63,519 nucleotides of DNA from Bacteroidota bacterium. GTDB lineage: Bacteria > Bacteroidota > Bacteroidia > AKYH767-A > OLB10. Below, in pieces: positions 43,394 to 52,199 of this stretch. The notes below the pieces were generated by a model. It was given only the letters and a program-made list of their open reading frames with translations. It was not told the DNA's origin and did no database searches. The stretch covers positions 1-63,519 of the forward strand of contig JAKPPP010000183.1 in assembly GCA_029547265.1 (NCBI GenBank), written 5' to 3'. Position numbers and translations under genes: made by a program. How positions within the stretch are numbered: the first letter of the stretch is position 1; every line of letters begins with the position of its first letter.

Positions 43394-44677
43394 TTAAACT
43401 AAATTATCGTAAAGGACTTGCTTGTTAAATGTCATCTTTACTTTTCCTGCGAATTCAGTATCGATAAATGGTGTGTTGCGCGATTTTGATTTGATATCTG
43501 CTTTACCAAAAATATACTTTTCTTCAGGATTGAATATTGTAAAATTAGCATTTGTACCTTCTGTTATTGAAGGAATTTCTAGTCCTAATATTTCTCGAGG
43601 ATTTATCGCCATCAGTTTTGCTGTAAACTCCGGCGACATCTTTCCTTCCATAGCCTTTTTTACAACTGAATAAGTAGATTCTAATCCGATCATTCCATAC
43701 GCAGCATAATCGAATTCTACATCTTTCGATTCAATGTCTTCAGGCGAATGATCACTCACCACTACGTCTATCGTTCCATCAGCAATCGCTTCACATAATA
43801 GTTCTCTGTCGCTAATCGATCTTAATGGAGGTTTAACTTTATAGTTCGAATCGAATCCTTCTAAACTGCTATCGTCTAATAACAAATGATAAGCATACGC
43901 TTCTGCAGTTATCGGCAAGCCCATTTTCTTGGCCATACGCACGACTTCTATCGCTTCAGCTGTACTTATACCCGAAACATGTAAAGGTTGTCCTGTATGC
44001 TCCATTAATCGCACATCGCGCTCAAGCATTACAGCTTCTGCAAACGATGGCGATCCTTTAAAACCTAATGATGTTGTTACCGTACTTTCATTGGCTAATG
44101 GTTCACCGGTAATTGCAGGATCATCAGCATACGCTATTAATTTGGTTCCGATATTTCCGGCATATTGCAAAGCGCGCATCATTAATCCGCTGTTGGTAAT
44201 CGCTCGCTTGTCATCTGTAAAAATCACCGCTCCGCCTTGCTTCATGTCGAACATTTCTGCAAGTTCTTTTCCTTCTCTATTATTCGTTACGCTACCTGCA
44301 GCAAAAACATCAACAGAAAAATTGCGCGACTTATTTAAAACATATTCTACATCTGATCGTGTTTGAATTGCAGGCTTAACCGATGGCATTAATAATACTC
44401 CGGTAAATCCTCCTCTCGCAGCTGATTGTTGTCCACTAACTATCGTTTCTTTTTGCTCGTATCCCGGCTCTCTGAAATTTACTTTCATATCGAACCAGCC
44501 CGGCGACAAATAACATCCCTTCCCATTCTTCTCTTCAACGCCGTTAGGAATATCAGCATCCGACATCTTCGTCGCAATTTTCGCGAACTTCCCGTCTTTC
44601 ACTAATACATCTACTAATTTTCCGTTGAAAGCCGAATTCGGATCAGCTATGGTCACTTGACGAATTAAAAGATTCAT
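43394..44677 (-). CDS. dihydroorotase-like amidohydrolase lacking metal ligands
   Basis: 427 aa. Overall similarity to PyrC class I dihydroorotases is clear (LSPGWFDMKVNFREPGYEQK, TIDVVVSDHSPEDIESKDVE, NAN FTIFNPEEKYIF region). The first metal motif, normally DxHxHxREPG, reads DMKVNFREPG, so both His are missing. The usual His-x-His-V/I-S segment reads LHVSGISTAEA, also missing one His. The enzyme is therefore probably inactive as a dihydroorotase and may act as a structural partner of aspartate transcarbamoylase, as known for other pseudo-dihydroorotases, or have another role. Its start overlaps the stop of the BatA-like gene by 4 bases (ATGA). Confidence 0.85.
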   Translation of the reverse strand: MNLLIRQVTIADPNSAFNGKLVDVLVKDGKFAKIATKMSDADIPNGVEEKNGKGCYLSPGWFDMKVNFREPGYEQKETIVSGQQSAARGGFTGVLLMPSVKPAIQTRSDVEYVLNKSRNFSVDVFAAGSVTNNREGKELAEMFDMKQGGAVIFTDDKRAITNSGLMMRALQYAGNIGTKLIAYADDPAITGEPLANESTVTTSLGFKGSPSFAEAVMLERDVRLMEHTGQPLHVSGISTAEAIEVVRMAKKMGLPITAEAYAYHLLLDDSSLEGFDSNYKVKPPLRSISDRELLCEAIADGTIDVVVSDHSPEDIESKDVEFDYAAYGMIGLESTYSVVKKAMEGKMSPEFTAKLMAINPREILGLEIPSITEGTNANFTIFNPEEKYIFGKADIKSKSRNTPFIDTEFAGKVKMTFNKQVLYDNLV

Positions 44678-46734
44678 GATGTTTTCCAGTAACGTAAGAT
44701 TAATGTTTCAGCAAGTAAGAATAACAACACTAGAATTATACAATACTTCCAGAGTGATATTCCTTCTGCCAGTTGATTTAATGTTTTTGTTAGGTCCGCA
44801 GCAGTAGGCTTGTAGTAATTCATACTTCCAATGCGCGCCGACTTTCCTTTTTCTTGTAATGTGGCTTCATCAGAAAACTGCATTACCGATTCTTTACGAT
44901 TATAGTTGAACGAAAGTGTTGCGATATTTTTTCCGCTAACTGCTAAATCATATTGTCCCGCAACAGGTATTTGATCGTTTGCATTAATTGCAATTCCTCC
45001 CGGCAATACTCGATGCATCGGAATCAAATCAATTTTACTTTCTGCATTGGTGAGATGAAATGTTTCTTCTCCTCCCGGCTCCGCTGCTTCTACTTCTATT
45101 GATGCATCTCCGCCAATCACACTCATCATTGCCGGTGAATGCATGCTGTAGAGTGCAATCTTATACAACATTGGTACTACGATCGCATGTCGCGCTAAAT
45201 TGCTAAAGCCCGGAGTTAACGGAACAGCAAACAAAAATACTTTGCCTTTGTCTTTGCTGTATTCCGATAAGAACGCAGCTCCGCTTTGCAGCGACATTAA
45301 TACTTGTCGCGAGCTCTTCGTATTTCCTGTAAACACAAAATGTTTTGAAGTTACCGGATAGTCGATGTTTGATGCTGAGCGTTGATTTTTTTCGAATATG
45401 TCACTAAAAATGGGACTCTTTAAATCGATGTTTTCTACTTTGTCGTTTGTCGATTCAATTCCGGTGAAGGTCTCCCCTCCTATTTGTTGCAAAAACTGAT
45501 TGTATCCCGATAAATCGGCTGATGAATCAGGGAACCAAATGATGCTTCCTCCTTTGCTTAAATATTTCATTAGCTCCGCAGATAATCCCGACGACAACGC
45601 AGGCAACTCATTTAGTATTACTAAATCTTGTTTCTGTAATGATGAGTAGTCAACTTGATTTACCGGCACTTGATTGAATTTAAAAAACGGATCTTGTCCG
45701 AAGAGTGCTTTTAAATAGGGTCCACCGTTATGTCCGTCGAGACTCAATACATTCAACTCTTGCTTTACTTCAAACGATAAATAATATTTATCATCAAACG
45801 TGATTGGCTGATCAACAATCGATACTTCTAGCTTTTGCCAACCCGGCACTGTTACTGTAAAGCTCATTGTTGTCGTAACCGACTTCCCTGCGGGAACAGA
45901 AACTGTAGCTACTGCTCTTTGTGATCCGTTAATACTCAGCTTCACCGGTATATTATCGAGATCTTCTTCGCCACCGTTCGATACAACCACATTTAACTCA
46001 GATGGTTTATTCAACAAAACAACAGGACTATTTAAACTGCAAGTGTCGATGAATGCATTTGCAGTTGCTTGAACCGGCAAGGAAACAATATTCAGGTTCA
46101 TCAATGAATCTGATTTCACTTGATCTAAATCGGATGTAGATGATTGAAAGTCGGATACTATAAAGAAATCCTTTGCATCGTATTGCTGCTGACTAAATGC
46201 TTCTTTCTGACGTTCGATGACTGACGACAAATTTCTGCTGATAGGAGAAATTTTTACACGACTTAATTCATCTAAGAATTCATCTTTTGTAATCAATCGT
46301 TGGTGCACCGATTGAAAGTCGTTCGTTAATAATTGAAATCGAGTTGTAGGGGGATAAGCATTAACAATTTCTGTTGCCTTCTTCTTAGCTACTTCTAACA
46401 ATGAACCGTCTTTGGTCACTCCTTCCATACTAAAAGAATTGTCAACGAAAACGGAAACATTTTTTTGAGCCGATTGAACTCCTGCCTTTCCAATTGGGAT
46501 GATAGGTTGAGCAAATGCAAAAACCAAAAACATAACGGCTAACAAACGACAAGCAAGAACTAATAAATGCTTGAGTTTACTCACACGCGTAGTTTCTTCC
46601 TTTAATTCCTGTAAGAACCGAACATTCGTAAAAACGACTTTCTTGAATCTCCTGAAATTGAAGAGATGGATAATAACGGGAATAGCTAAAAGGGATAATG
46701 CGTATAGAAAGTTGGGGGTTAAGAAGCGTATCAC
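44674..46734 (-). CDS. BatA-domain / VWA membrane protein
   Basis: 686 aa with a GTG start at 46734 (IRFLTPNFLYALSLLAIPVI). The N-terminal BatA (aerotolerance regulator) domain has two membrane helices in the first 80 residues (FNFRRFKKVVFTNVRFLQEL is the signature between them). A von Willebrand A domain follows with MIDAS-like DNSFSM at about residue 98. A long periplasmic beta-rich part precedes a C-terminal helix (CIILVLLFLLAETLILRY). Function is not firmly known; Bat proteins are linked to envelope stress in Bacteroidota. A candidate promoter (TACTTTCG, one mismatch) is at 46763-46756. Translationally coupled to the dihydroorotase-like gene. Confidence 0.85.
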   Translation of the reverse strand: MIRFLTPNFLYALSLLAIPVIIHLFNFRRFKKVVFTNVRFLQELKEETTRVSKLKHLLVLACRLLAVMFLVFAFAQPIIPIGKAGVQSAQKNVSVFVDNSFSMEGVTKDGSLLEVAKKKATEIVNAYPPTTRFQLLTNDFQSVHQRLITKDEFLDELSRVKISPISRNLSSVIERQKEAFSQQQYDAKDFFIVSDFQSSTSDLDQVKSDSLMNLNIVSLPVQATANAFIDTCSLNSPVVLLNKPSELNVVVSNGGEEDLDNIPVKLSINGSQRAVATVSVPAGKSVTTTMSFTVTVPGWQKLEVSIVDQPITFDDKYYLSFEVKQELNVLSLDGHNGGPYLKALFGQDPFFKFNQVPVNQVDYSSLQKQDLVILNELPALSSGLSAELMKYLSKGGSIIWFPDSSADLSGYNQFLQQIGGETFTGIESTNDKVENIDLKSPIFSDIFEKNQRSASNIDYPVTSKHFVFTGNTKSSRQVLMSLQSGAAFLSEYSKDKGKVFLFAVPLTPGFSNLARHAIVVPMLYKIALYSMHSPAMMSVIGGDASIEVEAAEPGGEETFHLTNAESKIDLIPMHRVLPGGIAINANDQIPVAGQYDLAVSGKNIATLSFNYNRKESVMQFSDEATLQEKGKSARIGSMNYYKPTAADLTKTLNQLAEGISLWKYCIILVLLFLLAETLILRYWKTS

Positions 46735-46989
46735 CGAGATTTTTATTGCTGATTGCGAAAGTAAGCAATAAAAGCAGCATTTAAAAAGCCTAGGCTGCTA
46801 AGTTTAAGGGGAACTTCTGAAGTCATTCATGCAAAGTACATCTTTTACTGCACAAGGGATTTCATACAGGCTTTTAATTATCAAGCCTTTACCCTAAAGC
46901 CTTATTAACAAGATCATGCTGAATTCTATTTCAAATGATAATACAACATGGGCATCTTCTACCGTTACCTTAGAGAAAACACCTTGTAT
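46735..46989. other. divergent intergenic region between BatA-like and phoH genes
   Basis: It holds the candidate promoter of the BatA-like gene and an inverted repeat AGCAGC (46773-46778) / GCTGCT (46794-46799) enclosing the palindrome GCCTAGGC. On the plus strand TACCTTAG near 46964 is a one-mismatch -7 box for phoH. No convincing gene is seen. Confidence 0.35.
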
Positions 46990-48345
46990 ATGGCCAGAGC
47001 TTCTTCAATTAAAAACAAAGACAGGAAAATTTTTGTACTCGACACATCCGCCATTTTATTCGATCATAAGGCGATGTTTAACTTCAAGGAACACGATGTA
47101 GCAATCCCGATAACAGTTTTAGAGGAGATCGATCGTTTTAAGAAAGGGAATGATGTAATCAATTTTGAGGCAAGGGAGTTTATTCGTGGCCTCGACAAAT
47201 TATCGGGCGACTACTCACTCAACGACTGGATACCGCTCAACGGACCGACCAAAGGGAAGTTCAAGGTCTTGATGAATGAAAAGAGTAACAAGATCGATGC
47301 GAATGAAATCTTTGGAGAGCGCAAAGCCGACCACCAAATTTTGAATGCAGCATTATCGGTGCAAGCGGATCACCCGGGACGAAAAGTTGTATTGATATCG
47401 AAAGATATCAACCTACGATTAAAAGCTAAGTCACTCGATTTAAGTGCGGAGGATTACCTCACAGGAAAAGTAAAGGACATCAACGAACTTTACACAGGGA
47501 AATCGACAGTCGATAATATCACGAAGAAAACAATCGACAAACTTTATTCCGACGGATGGTGCAACTGGAAAGATGTTTCAAAAACAAGACCTATCTACAA
47601 CCACTATTTTATTTTGAAGAGTAAGACGGAAGGCAGCTCTGCCCTCGCCTATTTCAATCCGGAGACGGAAAGAATAGAAAGAGTAACGAAAGATGCATCG
47701 GCAGGAATTAGGCCACGCAATGCCGAGCAAGCCTTCGCCATGCATGCTGTTTTAAATTCCAATGTGCAGTTAGTAACCATTATGGGAGTTGCGGGCACCG
47801 GAAAAACATTACTGGCATTAGCATCGGCGATGGAACAAAAAAGTAAATACCGACAAATATTTTTAGCTCGCCCAATAGTTCCTTTGAGCAATAAAGATAT
47901 CGGGTTTCTTCCCGGCGATATCAAATCGAAGATCAATCCCTATATGGAACCACTATGGGATAATTTGAAATTCATACAAAGTCAGTATAAAGAAACCGAC
48001 AAAGAATTTCAGAAGATCAACGATATGGTAGAAAACGAAAAACTACATATCACTCCCCTAGCCTATATCAGAGGAAGAAGCTTAAGCAATATCTGTTTTA
48101 TTATTGACGAAGCGCAGAACCTCACACCACACGAAGTAAAAACCATTATTACAAGAGCTGGCGAAGGGACAAAAATTATTTTCACCGGCGATATCTTCCA
48201 AATTGATACGCCGTATCTCGATTCACACAGTAACGGACTAAGCACCTTGATCGACAAAATGAAAGATCAGCGAGTATATGCACATATCAACCTCGAGAAA
48301 GGCGAACGAAGCGAATTAGCAAACCTGGCGGGATTGCTGTTGTAG
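46990..48345 (+). CDS. PhoH family ATPase with N-terminal PIN domain
   Basis: 451 aa from ATG 46990 (MARASSIKNKDRKIFVLDTS); a start at 46948 would add 14 residues without family support. The N-terminal PIN domain (about 10-160) has IFVLDTSAILFDH with the first acidic residue, plus VLEEIDRFK and DHQILNAAL. The C-terminal PhoH ATPase has Walker A GVAGTGKTLLALAS, the Walker B-like FIIDEAQNLTPHE and FTGDIFQIDTPYLD. PhoH2-type proteins act as RNA helicase/ribonucleases in other bacteria. It is followed by a strong bidirectional terminator. Confidence 0.93.
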   Translation: MARASSIKNKDRKIFVLDTSAILFDHKAMFNFKEHDVAIPITVLEEIDRFKKGNDVINFEAREFIRGLDKLSGDYSLNDWIPLNGPTKGKFKVLMNEKSNKIDANEIFGERKADHQILNAALSVQADHPGRKVVLISKDINLRLKAKSLDLSAEDYLTGKVKDINELYTGKSTVDNITKKTIDKLYSDGWCNWKDVSKTRPIYNHYFILKSKTEGSSALAYFNPETERIERVTKDASAGIRPRNAEQAFAMHAVLNSNVQLVTIMGVAGTGKTLLALASAMEQKSKYRQIFLARPIVPLSNKDIGFLPGDIKSKINPYMEPLWDNLKFIQSQYKETDKEFQKINDMVENEKLHITPLAYIRGRSLSNICFIIDEAQNLTPHEVKTIITRAGEGTKIIFTGDIFQIDTPYLDSHSNGLSTLIDKMKDQRVYAHINLEKGERSELANLAGLLL

Positions 48346-48363
48346 TACGAATTGGTTGAAAGC

Positions 48364-48392
48364 AAAAAAGTCCCTCAATGAGGGACTTTTTT
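48364..48392. terminator. bidirectional terminator between phoH and the small lipoprotein gene
   Basis: AAAAAAGTCCCTC (48364-48376) and GAGGGACTTTTTT (48380-48392) form a perfect 13-bp stem with a 3-nt loop. It ends in T on both strands and serves the two converging genes. Confidence 0.93.
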
Positions 48393-48409
48393 ATTACCGT
48401 AACCGATAA

Positions 48410-48640
48410 TTATTTTTTCGCAGTTGTATCTGCAGTAGCTGTTGAATCCATAGCAGTTGTATCAACAGTAGCGGCAGCAGCAGCAGCGGCAGCTTCTTCA
48501 GCAGCTTTCATAGCAGCATCTGCAGCAGCAACTGAGTCAGCTTGACGTTTTTCTTCAGCAGCTTTTTCTTCAGCGCTAGGGCCGCAAGAAACTAAAGAGA
48601 ACATTCCTGCAACGAAGGCAAGAGCGATAACTTTTTTCAT
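48410..48640 (-). CDS. small Ala-rich lipoprotein
   Basis: 76 aa from ATG 48640. A lipoprotein signal peptide ends in FSLVSC, and the mature part starts GPSAEEKAAEEKRQAD and is then almost entirely Ala, Asp, Ser and Thr, ending in TTAKK. Paralogue of the next gene: both share SLV(S/A)CGPSAEEKAA. Function unknown; the helix-prone mature chain could be a periplasmic spacer similar to Lpp-type lipoproteins (inference). A perfect -7 box is at 48681-48674. Confidence 0.75.
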   Translation of the reverse strand: MKKVIALAFVAGMFSLVSCGPSAEEKAAEEKRQADSVAAADAAMKAAEEAAAAAAAATVDTTAMDSTATADTTAKK

Positions 48641-48673
48641 GTTTTGATGTATTGATTGGTTAATTTGTTGTTG

Positions 48674-48681
48674 CAAAAATA
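48674..48681 (-). promoter_or_regulatory. -7 box of the 76-aa lipoprotein gene
   Basis: TATTTTTG on the minus strand matches TAnnTTTG perfectly and sits 34 nt upstream of the ATG at 48640, which supports that start over the longer frame. Confidence 0.5.
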
Positions 48682-48757
48682 ATACTCCTAAAAAGAAAAC
48701 ATCCGCCATTCAATTAAGTTTTGAACAACGGATGTTTTAATATCGGTGGATTAGGAA

Positions 48758-49111
48758 TTACCCTCTTCCTTGACCCGGCTTAGCAACTTTAGGAGCTGCA
48801 TCTTGCTTAGGCATTTCTTTAACTTTAGGTTTTACAGGAGCTTTCTTAACTGCAGCTTTTGCAGCAGCAGCTAATGAATCTGCAGTTGCAATTGAATCAG
48901 CAGTAGCTTGAGCAGCAGCAGCAACAGCAGCTAAACTGTCTTCTGTAGCCTTTTGAGCTGTAGCAATTGAATCTTGAATACGAGCCGACTCGATAGCTGC
49001 GATTGAATCAGCTTCGTGTTTAGCTTGTGCAGCTTTTTCTTCTGCACTTGGGCCGCAAGCAACTAAACTTAACATTGCCGCAGATAATAAAGTAAGGGTT
49101 ACTTTTTTCAT
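48758..49111 (-). CDS. small Ala/Lys-rich lipoprotein, paralogue of the neighbouring gene
   Basis: 117 aa. The signal peptide MKKVTLTLLSAAMLSLVAC has a lipobox LVAC; the mature chain opens GPSAEEKAAQAKHEADSIAA, continues as an Ala/Ser/Asp-rich helix with repeating ADSIA-type units, and ends with a basic Pro/Lys tail (KKAPVKPKVKEMPKQ ... GQGRG). The basic tail is absent from its paralogue and could bind an anionic envelope polymer (inference). Perfect -7 box TACATTTG at 49141-49134. Confidence 0.75.
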   Translation of the reverse strand: MKKVTLTLLSAAMLSLVACGPSAEEKAAQAKHEADSIAAIESARIQDSIATAQKATEDSLAAVAAAAQATADSIATADSLAAAAKAAVKKAPVKPKVKEMPKQDAAPKVAKPGQGRG

Positions 49112-49133
49112 GGTTTTAATTCATTTGAGTTTG

Positions 49134-49141
49134 CAAATGTA
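49134..49141 (-). promoter_or_regulatory. -7 box of the 117-aa lipoprotein gene
   Basis: TACATTTG on the minus strand is a perfect TAnnTTTG match 23 nt before ATG 49111. Confidence 0.5.
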
Positions 49142-49193
49142 TAAAATTGTAATTCTTTTGAACCTTTTCACCTAAAAGAATATATCTTCTTTT

Positions 49194-49201
49194 TATATTT
49201 G
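49194..49201 (+). promoter_or_regulatory. -7 box of the DUF5011 lipoprotein gene
   Basis: TATATTTG on the plus strand is a perfect TAnnTTTG match 23 nt before ATG 49225. It is divergent from the box at 49134-49141. Confidence 0.5.
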
Positions 49202-49224
49202 CAGCCTCAAACAACAATTAAATC

Positions 49225-49914
49225 ATGAAAAAAGTTATTCTTTTATTAAGTTTAGCAGTAATCACTTCTGCATTATTTACAGGATGTAGTAAAGATGATG
49301 ATACTGAAGCACCGGTAATCACGTTAAATGGTGACAATCCTTATGTAATCTCTTCAATCGGAGGCACTTACACTGAGCCTGGCTTTACTTGCACCGATAA
49401 CGAAGATGGTACCATCACTTCAAAAGTTAGTGTTGATGATTCTGAATTAAATGAAGATTCAACAGGTACATATGAAATTCATTACGAAGTAACTGATGCT
49501 GCAGGCAACGCTGCTGATGTTCACCGTGAAGTTATTGTTAGAAATGCTGCTAACGCTTTAGCAGGTACTTATGGCGTATTAATCCAACAACCGGGATTCG
49601 CTGATTATAACTACTCTGAAGCATTAGGAATGAGCGCTACAGTAAACAACAAAGTTATTTTCGGTAAATTCGGTGACTATGCAGGAGCTGAAAACAAGGT
49701 TTATGCTAACGTTACTCAAGTAAGTGGTACTTTCATCAGCATTACTATCCCTACTCAAACTGTAAATTGTGGTACTCCTGCGGCTAACAGAACTTTCTCT
49801 GGAAGCGGAAATATCTCTATTTCAGGTAGCACAACAACTTTCGTTATCAATGTTACTGAGTCTATTACAGGTAGCTCACCGGTAACTTCAACTTACACTT
49901 ACACGAAACAATAA
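49225..49914 (+). CDS. lipoprotein with DUF5011 Ig-like domain
   Basis: 229 aa. The signal peptide ends in LFTGC (Cys21), followed by an acidic linker SKDDDTEAP. An Ig-like DUF5011/HYR-type domain spans about residues 30-107 (PVITLNGDNPYVISSIGGTY, TEPGFTCTDNEDGTIT, YEIHYEVTDAAGNAA). A beta-rich C-terminal region of about 120 residues has no recognised family. The SKDDD-like export signal after Cys suggests surface exposure, as known for some Bacteroidota lipoproteins; this is inference. Confidence 0.85.
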   Translation: MKKVILLLSLAVITSALFTGCSKDDDTEAPVITLNGDNPYVISSIGGTYTEPGFTCTDNEDGTITSKVSVDDSELNEDSTGTYEIHYEVTDAAGNAADVHREVIVRNAANALAGTYGVLIQQPGFADYNYSEALGMSATVNNKVIFGKFGDYAGAENKVYANVTQVSGTFISITIPTQTVNCGTPAANRTFSGSGNISISGSTTTFVINVTESITGSSPVTSTYTYTKQ

Positions 49915-49934
49915 TTGGTTTTCGTAGAAACAAT

Positions 49935-49959
49935 AAAAGGCCCCATTCGGGGCCTTTTT
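49935..49959 (+). terminator. intrinsic terminator after the DUF5011 lipoprotein
   Basis: AAAGGCCCC (49936-49944) pairs perfectly with GGGGCCTTT (49949-49957) over a 4-nt loop, with a T-run to 49959. It is symmetrical enough to work on both strands. Confidence 0.92.
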
Positions 49960-49982
49960 CGTTTCTAACCTTTTCCTGCAAC

Positions 49983-50099
49983 CTATACAGGCATCCCTAC
50001 TAACAACCAGAGTCCAAATGCCATAATGGAAAGTGAAACCATTACCCTAGTGGTATTTTGGTTGTGCAGAGGCAGTTCTTCGTATTGTTTTGAGTTCAT
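49983..50099 (-). CDS. possible 38-aa single-pass membrane protein
   Basis: A short frame starting at ATG 50099 encodes a polar N-terminus (MNSKQYEELPLHNQNTTR) followed by one clear hydrophobic helix (VMVSLSIMAFGLWLLVG) and ends at 49983. An A/T-rich leader typical of Bacteroidota precedes the ATG. It fills an otherwise empty 280-base gap between a terminator and the sulfatase gene. No family is recognised; it could be chance. Confidence 0.35.
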   Translation of the reverse strand: MNSKQYEELPLHNQNTTRVMVSLSIMAFGLWLLVGMPV

Positions 50100-50251
50100 A
50101 AAAAGTTTGTTTTTTGTTTCTATAATTGCAAACACTGTTCCTAAATGGTTCATTACCACAAAGTTTTTCGGTACGTTCGTCAAGTTTATCGGTACGTTGG
50201 CCCAATTCGCGTTTTTTTGGACGCCAATTATGCTCGTTTGGCCTTCTTTGA

Positions 50252-50259
50252 TACCTTTG
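50252..50259 (+). promoter_or_regulatory. -7 box in front of the sulfatase gene
   Basis: TACCTTTG is a perfect TAnnTTTG match only 4 nt before the first ATG (50264). It implies either a leaderless transcript or use of the in-frame ATG at 50279. Confidence 0.45.
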
Positions 50260-50263
50260 GCAC

Positions 50264-52156
50264 ATGAAAATTCAGGGCATGCTTCAACTGCGATTCCTCT
50301 TATGGAGATTATCAATCGCAATGCTCCTTTTTTCTCTTTGCCGGGTGGTTTTCATAATCGCTAATCCCGAAACTATTCATGGATCGGTAATAGAGAATTT
50401 CCTCGTCGGACTCCGTTTCGATTTAGCAGCCGTGGTTATGCTCCACTCCCTGTTTATCTTACTCCACGTTTTTCCGGCGAAAATCTTCGCGAACAAATTC
50501 TTTCAATCATTCGCTTCCATTTTGTTTCATACCGTTAATGCGATAGCCATACTGTTTAACTTAATTGATACAGCTTGGTTTCCTTTTAGCGGAAAAAGAA
50601 CCACATCCGACTTTTTTAGCCTCATCAGTACCGGCGATGATGTATCAAATAACCTCACCCATTATCTGTTTTCTTATTGGTACCTACTCTTGGTGCTGCT
50701 TATCATGACCATTTTTTCTGTTCTCATATATAAAAAAGTATCGCTTAAACTTGTTAATTCTTCCCGAAATAATTCAGGCGATTCATTTGCAGGTTTCTCT
50801 ATCCGTTTAGCATTTTCAGTTGCTTTGATCATTATTGGTGCGCGCGGTGGATTACAACTTAAACCTATCTCTATGCAAAGCGCAGCAGGTCTTGTCGACC
50901 CCGGCGCTGTGCCAATGGTATTAAATACTCCGTTTACAATTTTAAAGTCGGTACGCGACGAGCCTATTCCTTCAATTCAATATCTAAGCGAAAAAGATGC
51001 TCTCGCGCTTTTCAATCCTCATCAACAAATGTTCAGCGCCGATTCGTTCAACAATAAGAACGTTGTTATTATTATCATGGAGAGCTTTTCGTCGCAGTTC
51101 ATCGGAAGCCTTCATAACGGTAACGGCTATACCCCATTCCTCGATTCATTAATGAAACATAGTCTTGTTTGCGATCAAACTTATGCAAACGGAAAACGAT
51201 CAATTGAAGGTGTCCCTGCCGTTGTTGCTTCTCTTCCTCATTTAATGGATGAGCCATTTATAACAAGTGCATATAACGTAAATCGAATTAATACTCCTGC
51301 ATCAATTTTAGGAAAGAAAGGATATTCATCGGCATTCTTTCATGGAGGAAATAATGGCACGATGGGCTTCGATAATTTTAGTCGCGTAGCAGGTTATAAT
51401 AATTACTTCGGCAGAAATGAATACGACGGACCAATTAGCGATTACGATGGACATTGGGGAATATTCGACGATCAGTTCTTTCAGTTTATGATCAGAAAAA
51501 TCAATTCAATGAAAGCTCCTTTTGTATCAACAATTTTTTCCCTTTCATCGCATGAGCCATATACAATTCCTGCACGACTAAAAAATAAATTCCCAAAAGG
51601 AACTGAACCAATTCACGAGAGCATCGGTTATGCCGATTATGCATTACAACAGTTCTTCGCTGAAGCATCAAAACAAAGTTGGTATAAGAATACATTGTTT
51701 GTCATTACTGCAGATCATACTGGTCCTGCTTCAGGGGAATTTAACATGAATCGCATCGGACAATTAAAAATTCCTTTGATAATTTTCGATCCGCAAATTG
51801 ACACAGGATCAGTAATTCACGAGGTAACACAACAAACCGATATCTTTCCTACCATCCTCGATTATTTACATTTCAACGGCAAATATGCTGCCTTCGGACA
51901 ATCTGTTTTCAATAGTAAAACAGATCGCTGGAATATAAGTTACCTAAACGGATCATGGCAATTGATTCAAGGAAAATATCTCTTGCAATTCAACGGCAAT
52001 GAATCAACTGCGTTATACGATATCGAAAGCGACAGCTTACTGAAAAATAATTTGATTGATCAATTACCCGAGATTAAAACTGAAAAAGAACGATTACTTA
52101 AATCTATCTTGCAGCAATACAGAAACGGACTTTTAAAAAATAAAATCGGCATTTAA
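50264..52156 (+). CDS. LTA-synthase-family sulfatase (membrane phosphoglycerol-type transferase)
   Basis: 630 aa. About five N-terminal membrane helices (to about residue 190) precede an extracytoplasmic alkaline-phosphatase/sulfatase domain: NVVIIIMESFSSQFIGSLHN (metal ligand Glu), YANGKRSIEGVPAVVASLPH (nucleophile position, Ser here), GFDNFSRVAGYNNYFGRNEY, FSLSSHEPYTIP and FVITADHTGPAS (metal Asp-His). A perfect -7 box TACCTTTG ends 4 nt before the ATG at 50264, so initiation at Met6 (50279) with a short leader is equally plausible. It probably transfers a phosphoglycerol or phosphoethanolamine-type head group from phospholipid. The adjacent lipid kinase fits recycling of the diacylglycerol product. 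Confidence 0.87.
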   Translation: MKIQGMLQLRFLLWRLSIAMLLFSLCRVVFIIANPETIHGSVIENFLVGLRFDLAAVVMLHSLFILLHVFPAKIFANKFFQSFASILFHTVNAIAILFNLIDTAWFPFSGKRTTSDFFSLISTGDDVSNNLTHYLFSYWYLLLVLLIMTIFSVLIYKKVSLKLVNSSRNNSGDSFAGFSIRLAFSVALIIIGARGGLQLKPISMQSAAGLVDPGAVPMVLNTPFTILKSVRDEPIPSIQYLSEKDALALFNPHQQMFSADSFNNKNVVIIIMESFSSQFIGSLHNGNGYTPFLDSLMKHSLVCDQTYANGKRSIEGVPAVVASLPHLMDEPFITSAYNVNRINTPASILGKKGYSSAFFHGGNNGTMGFDNFSRVAGYNNYFGRNEYDGPISDYDGHWGIFDDQFFQFMIRKINSMKAPFVSTIFSLSSHEPYTIPARLKNKFPKGTEPIHESIGYADYALQQFFAEASKQSWYKNTLFVITADHTGPASGEFNMNRIGQLKIPLIIFDPQIDTGSVIHEVTQQTDIFPTILDYLHFNGKYAAFGQSVFNSKTDRWNISYLNGSWQLIQGKYLLQFNGNESTALYDIESDSLLKNNLIDQLPEIKTEKERLLKSILQQYRNGLLKNKIGI

Positions 52157-52199
52157 TCGCCTTAGTAATTACGATTGATAATTCTAAATCTAATCCGAC

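Noticed and set aside
43394..44677. Active dihydroorotase annotation
   Set aside because: The HxH metal motif and another metal His are replaced, so only the homology and not the activity is supported.
50026..50364. 112-codon plus-strand frame before the sulfatase
   Set aside because: It overlaps the start of the sulfatase gene in another frame, has no family resemblance, and its composition looks like non-coding sequence.
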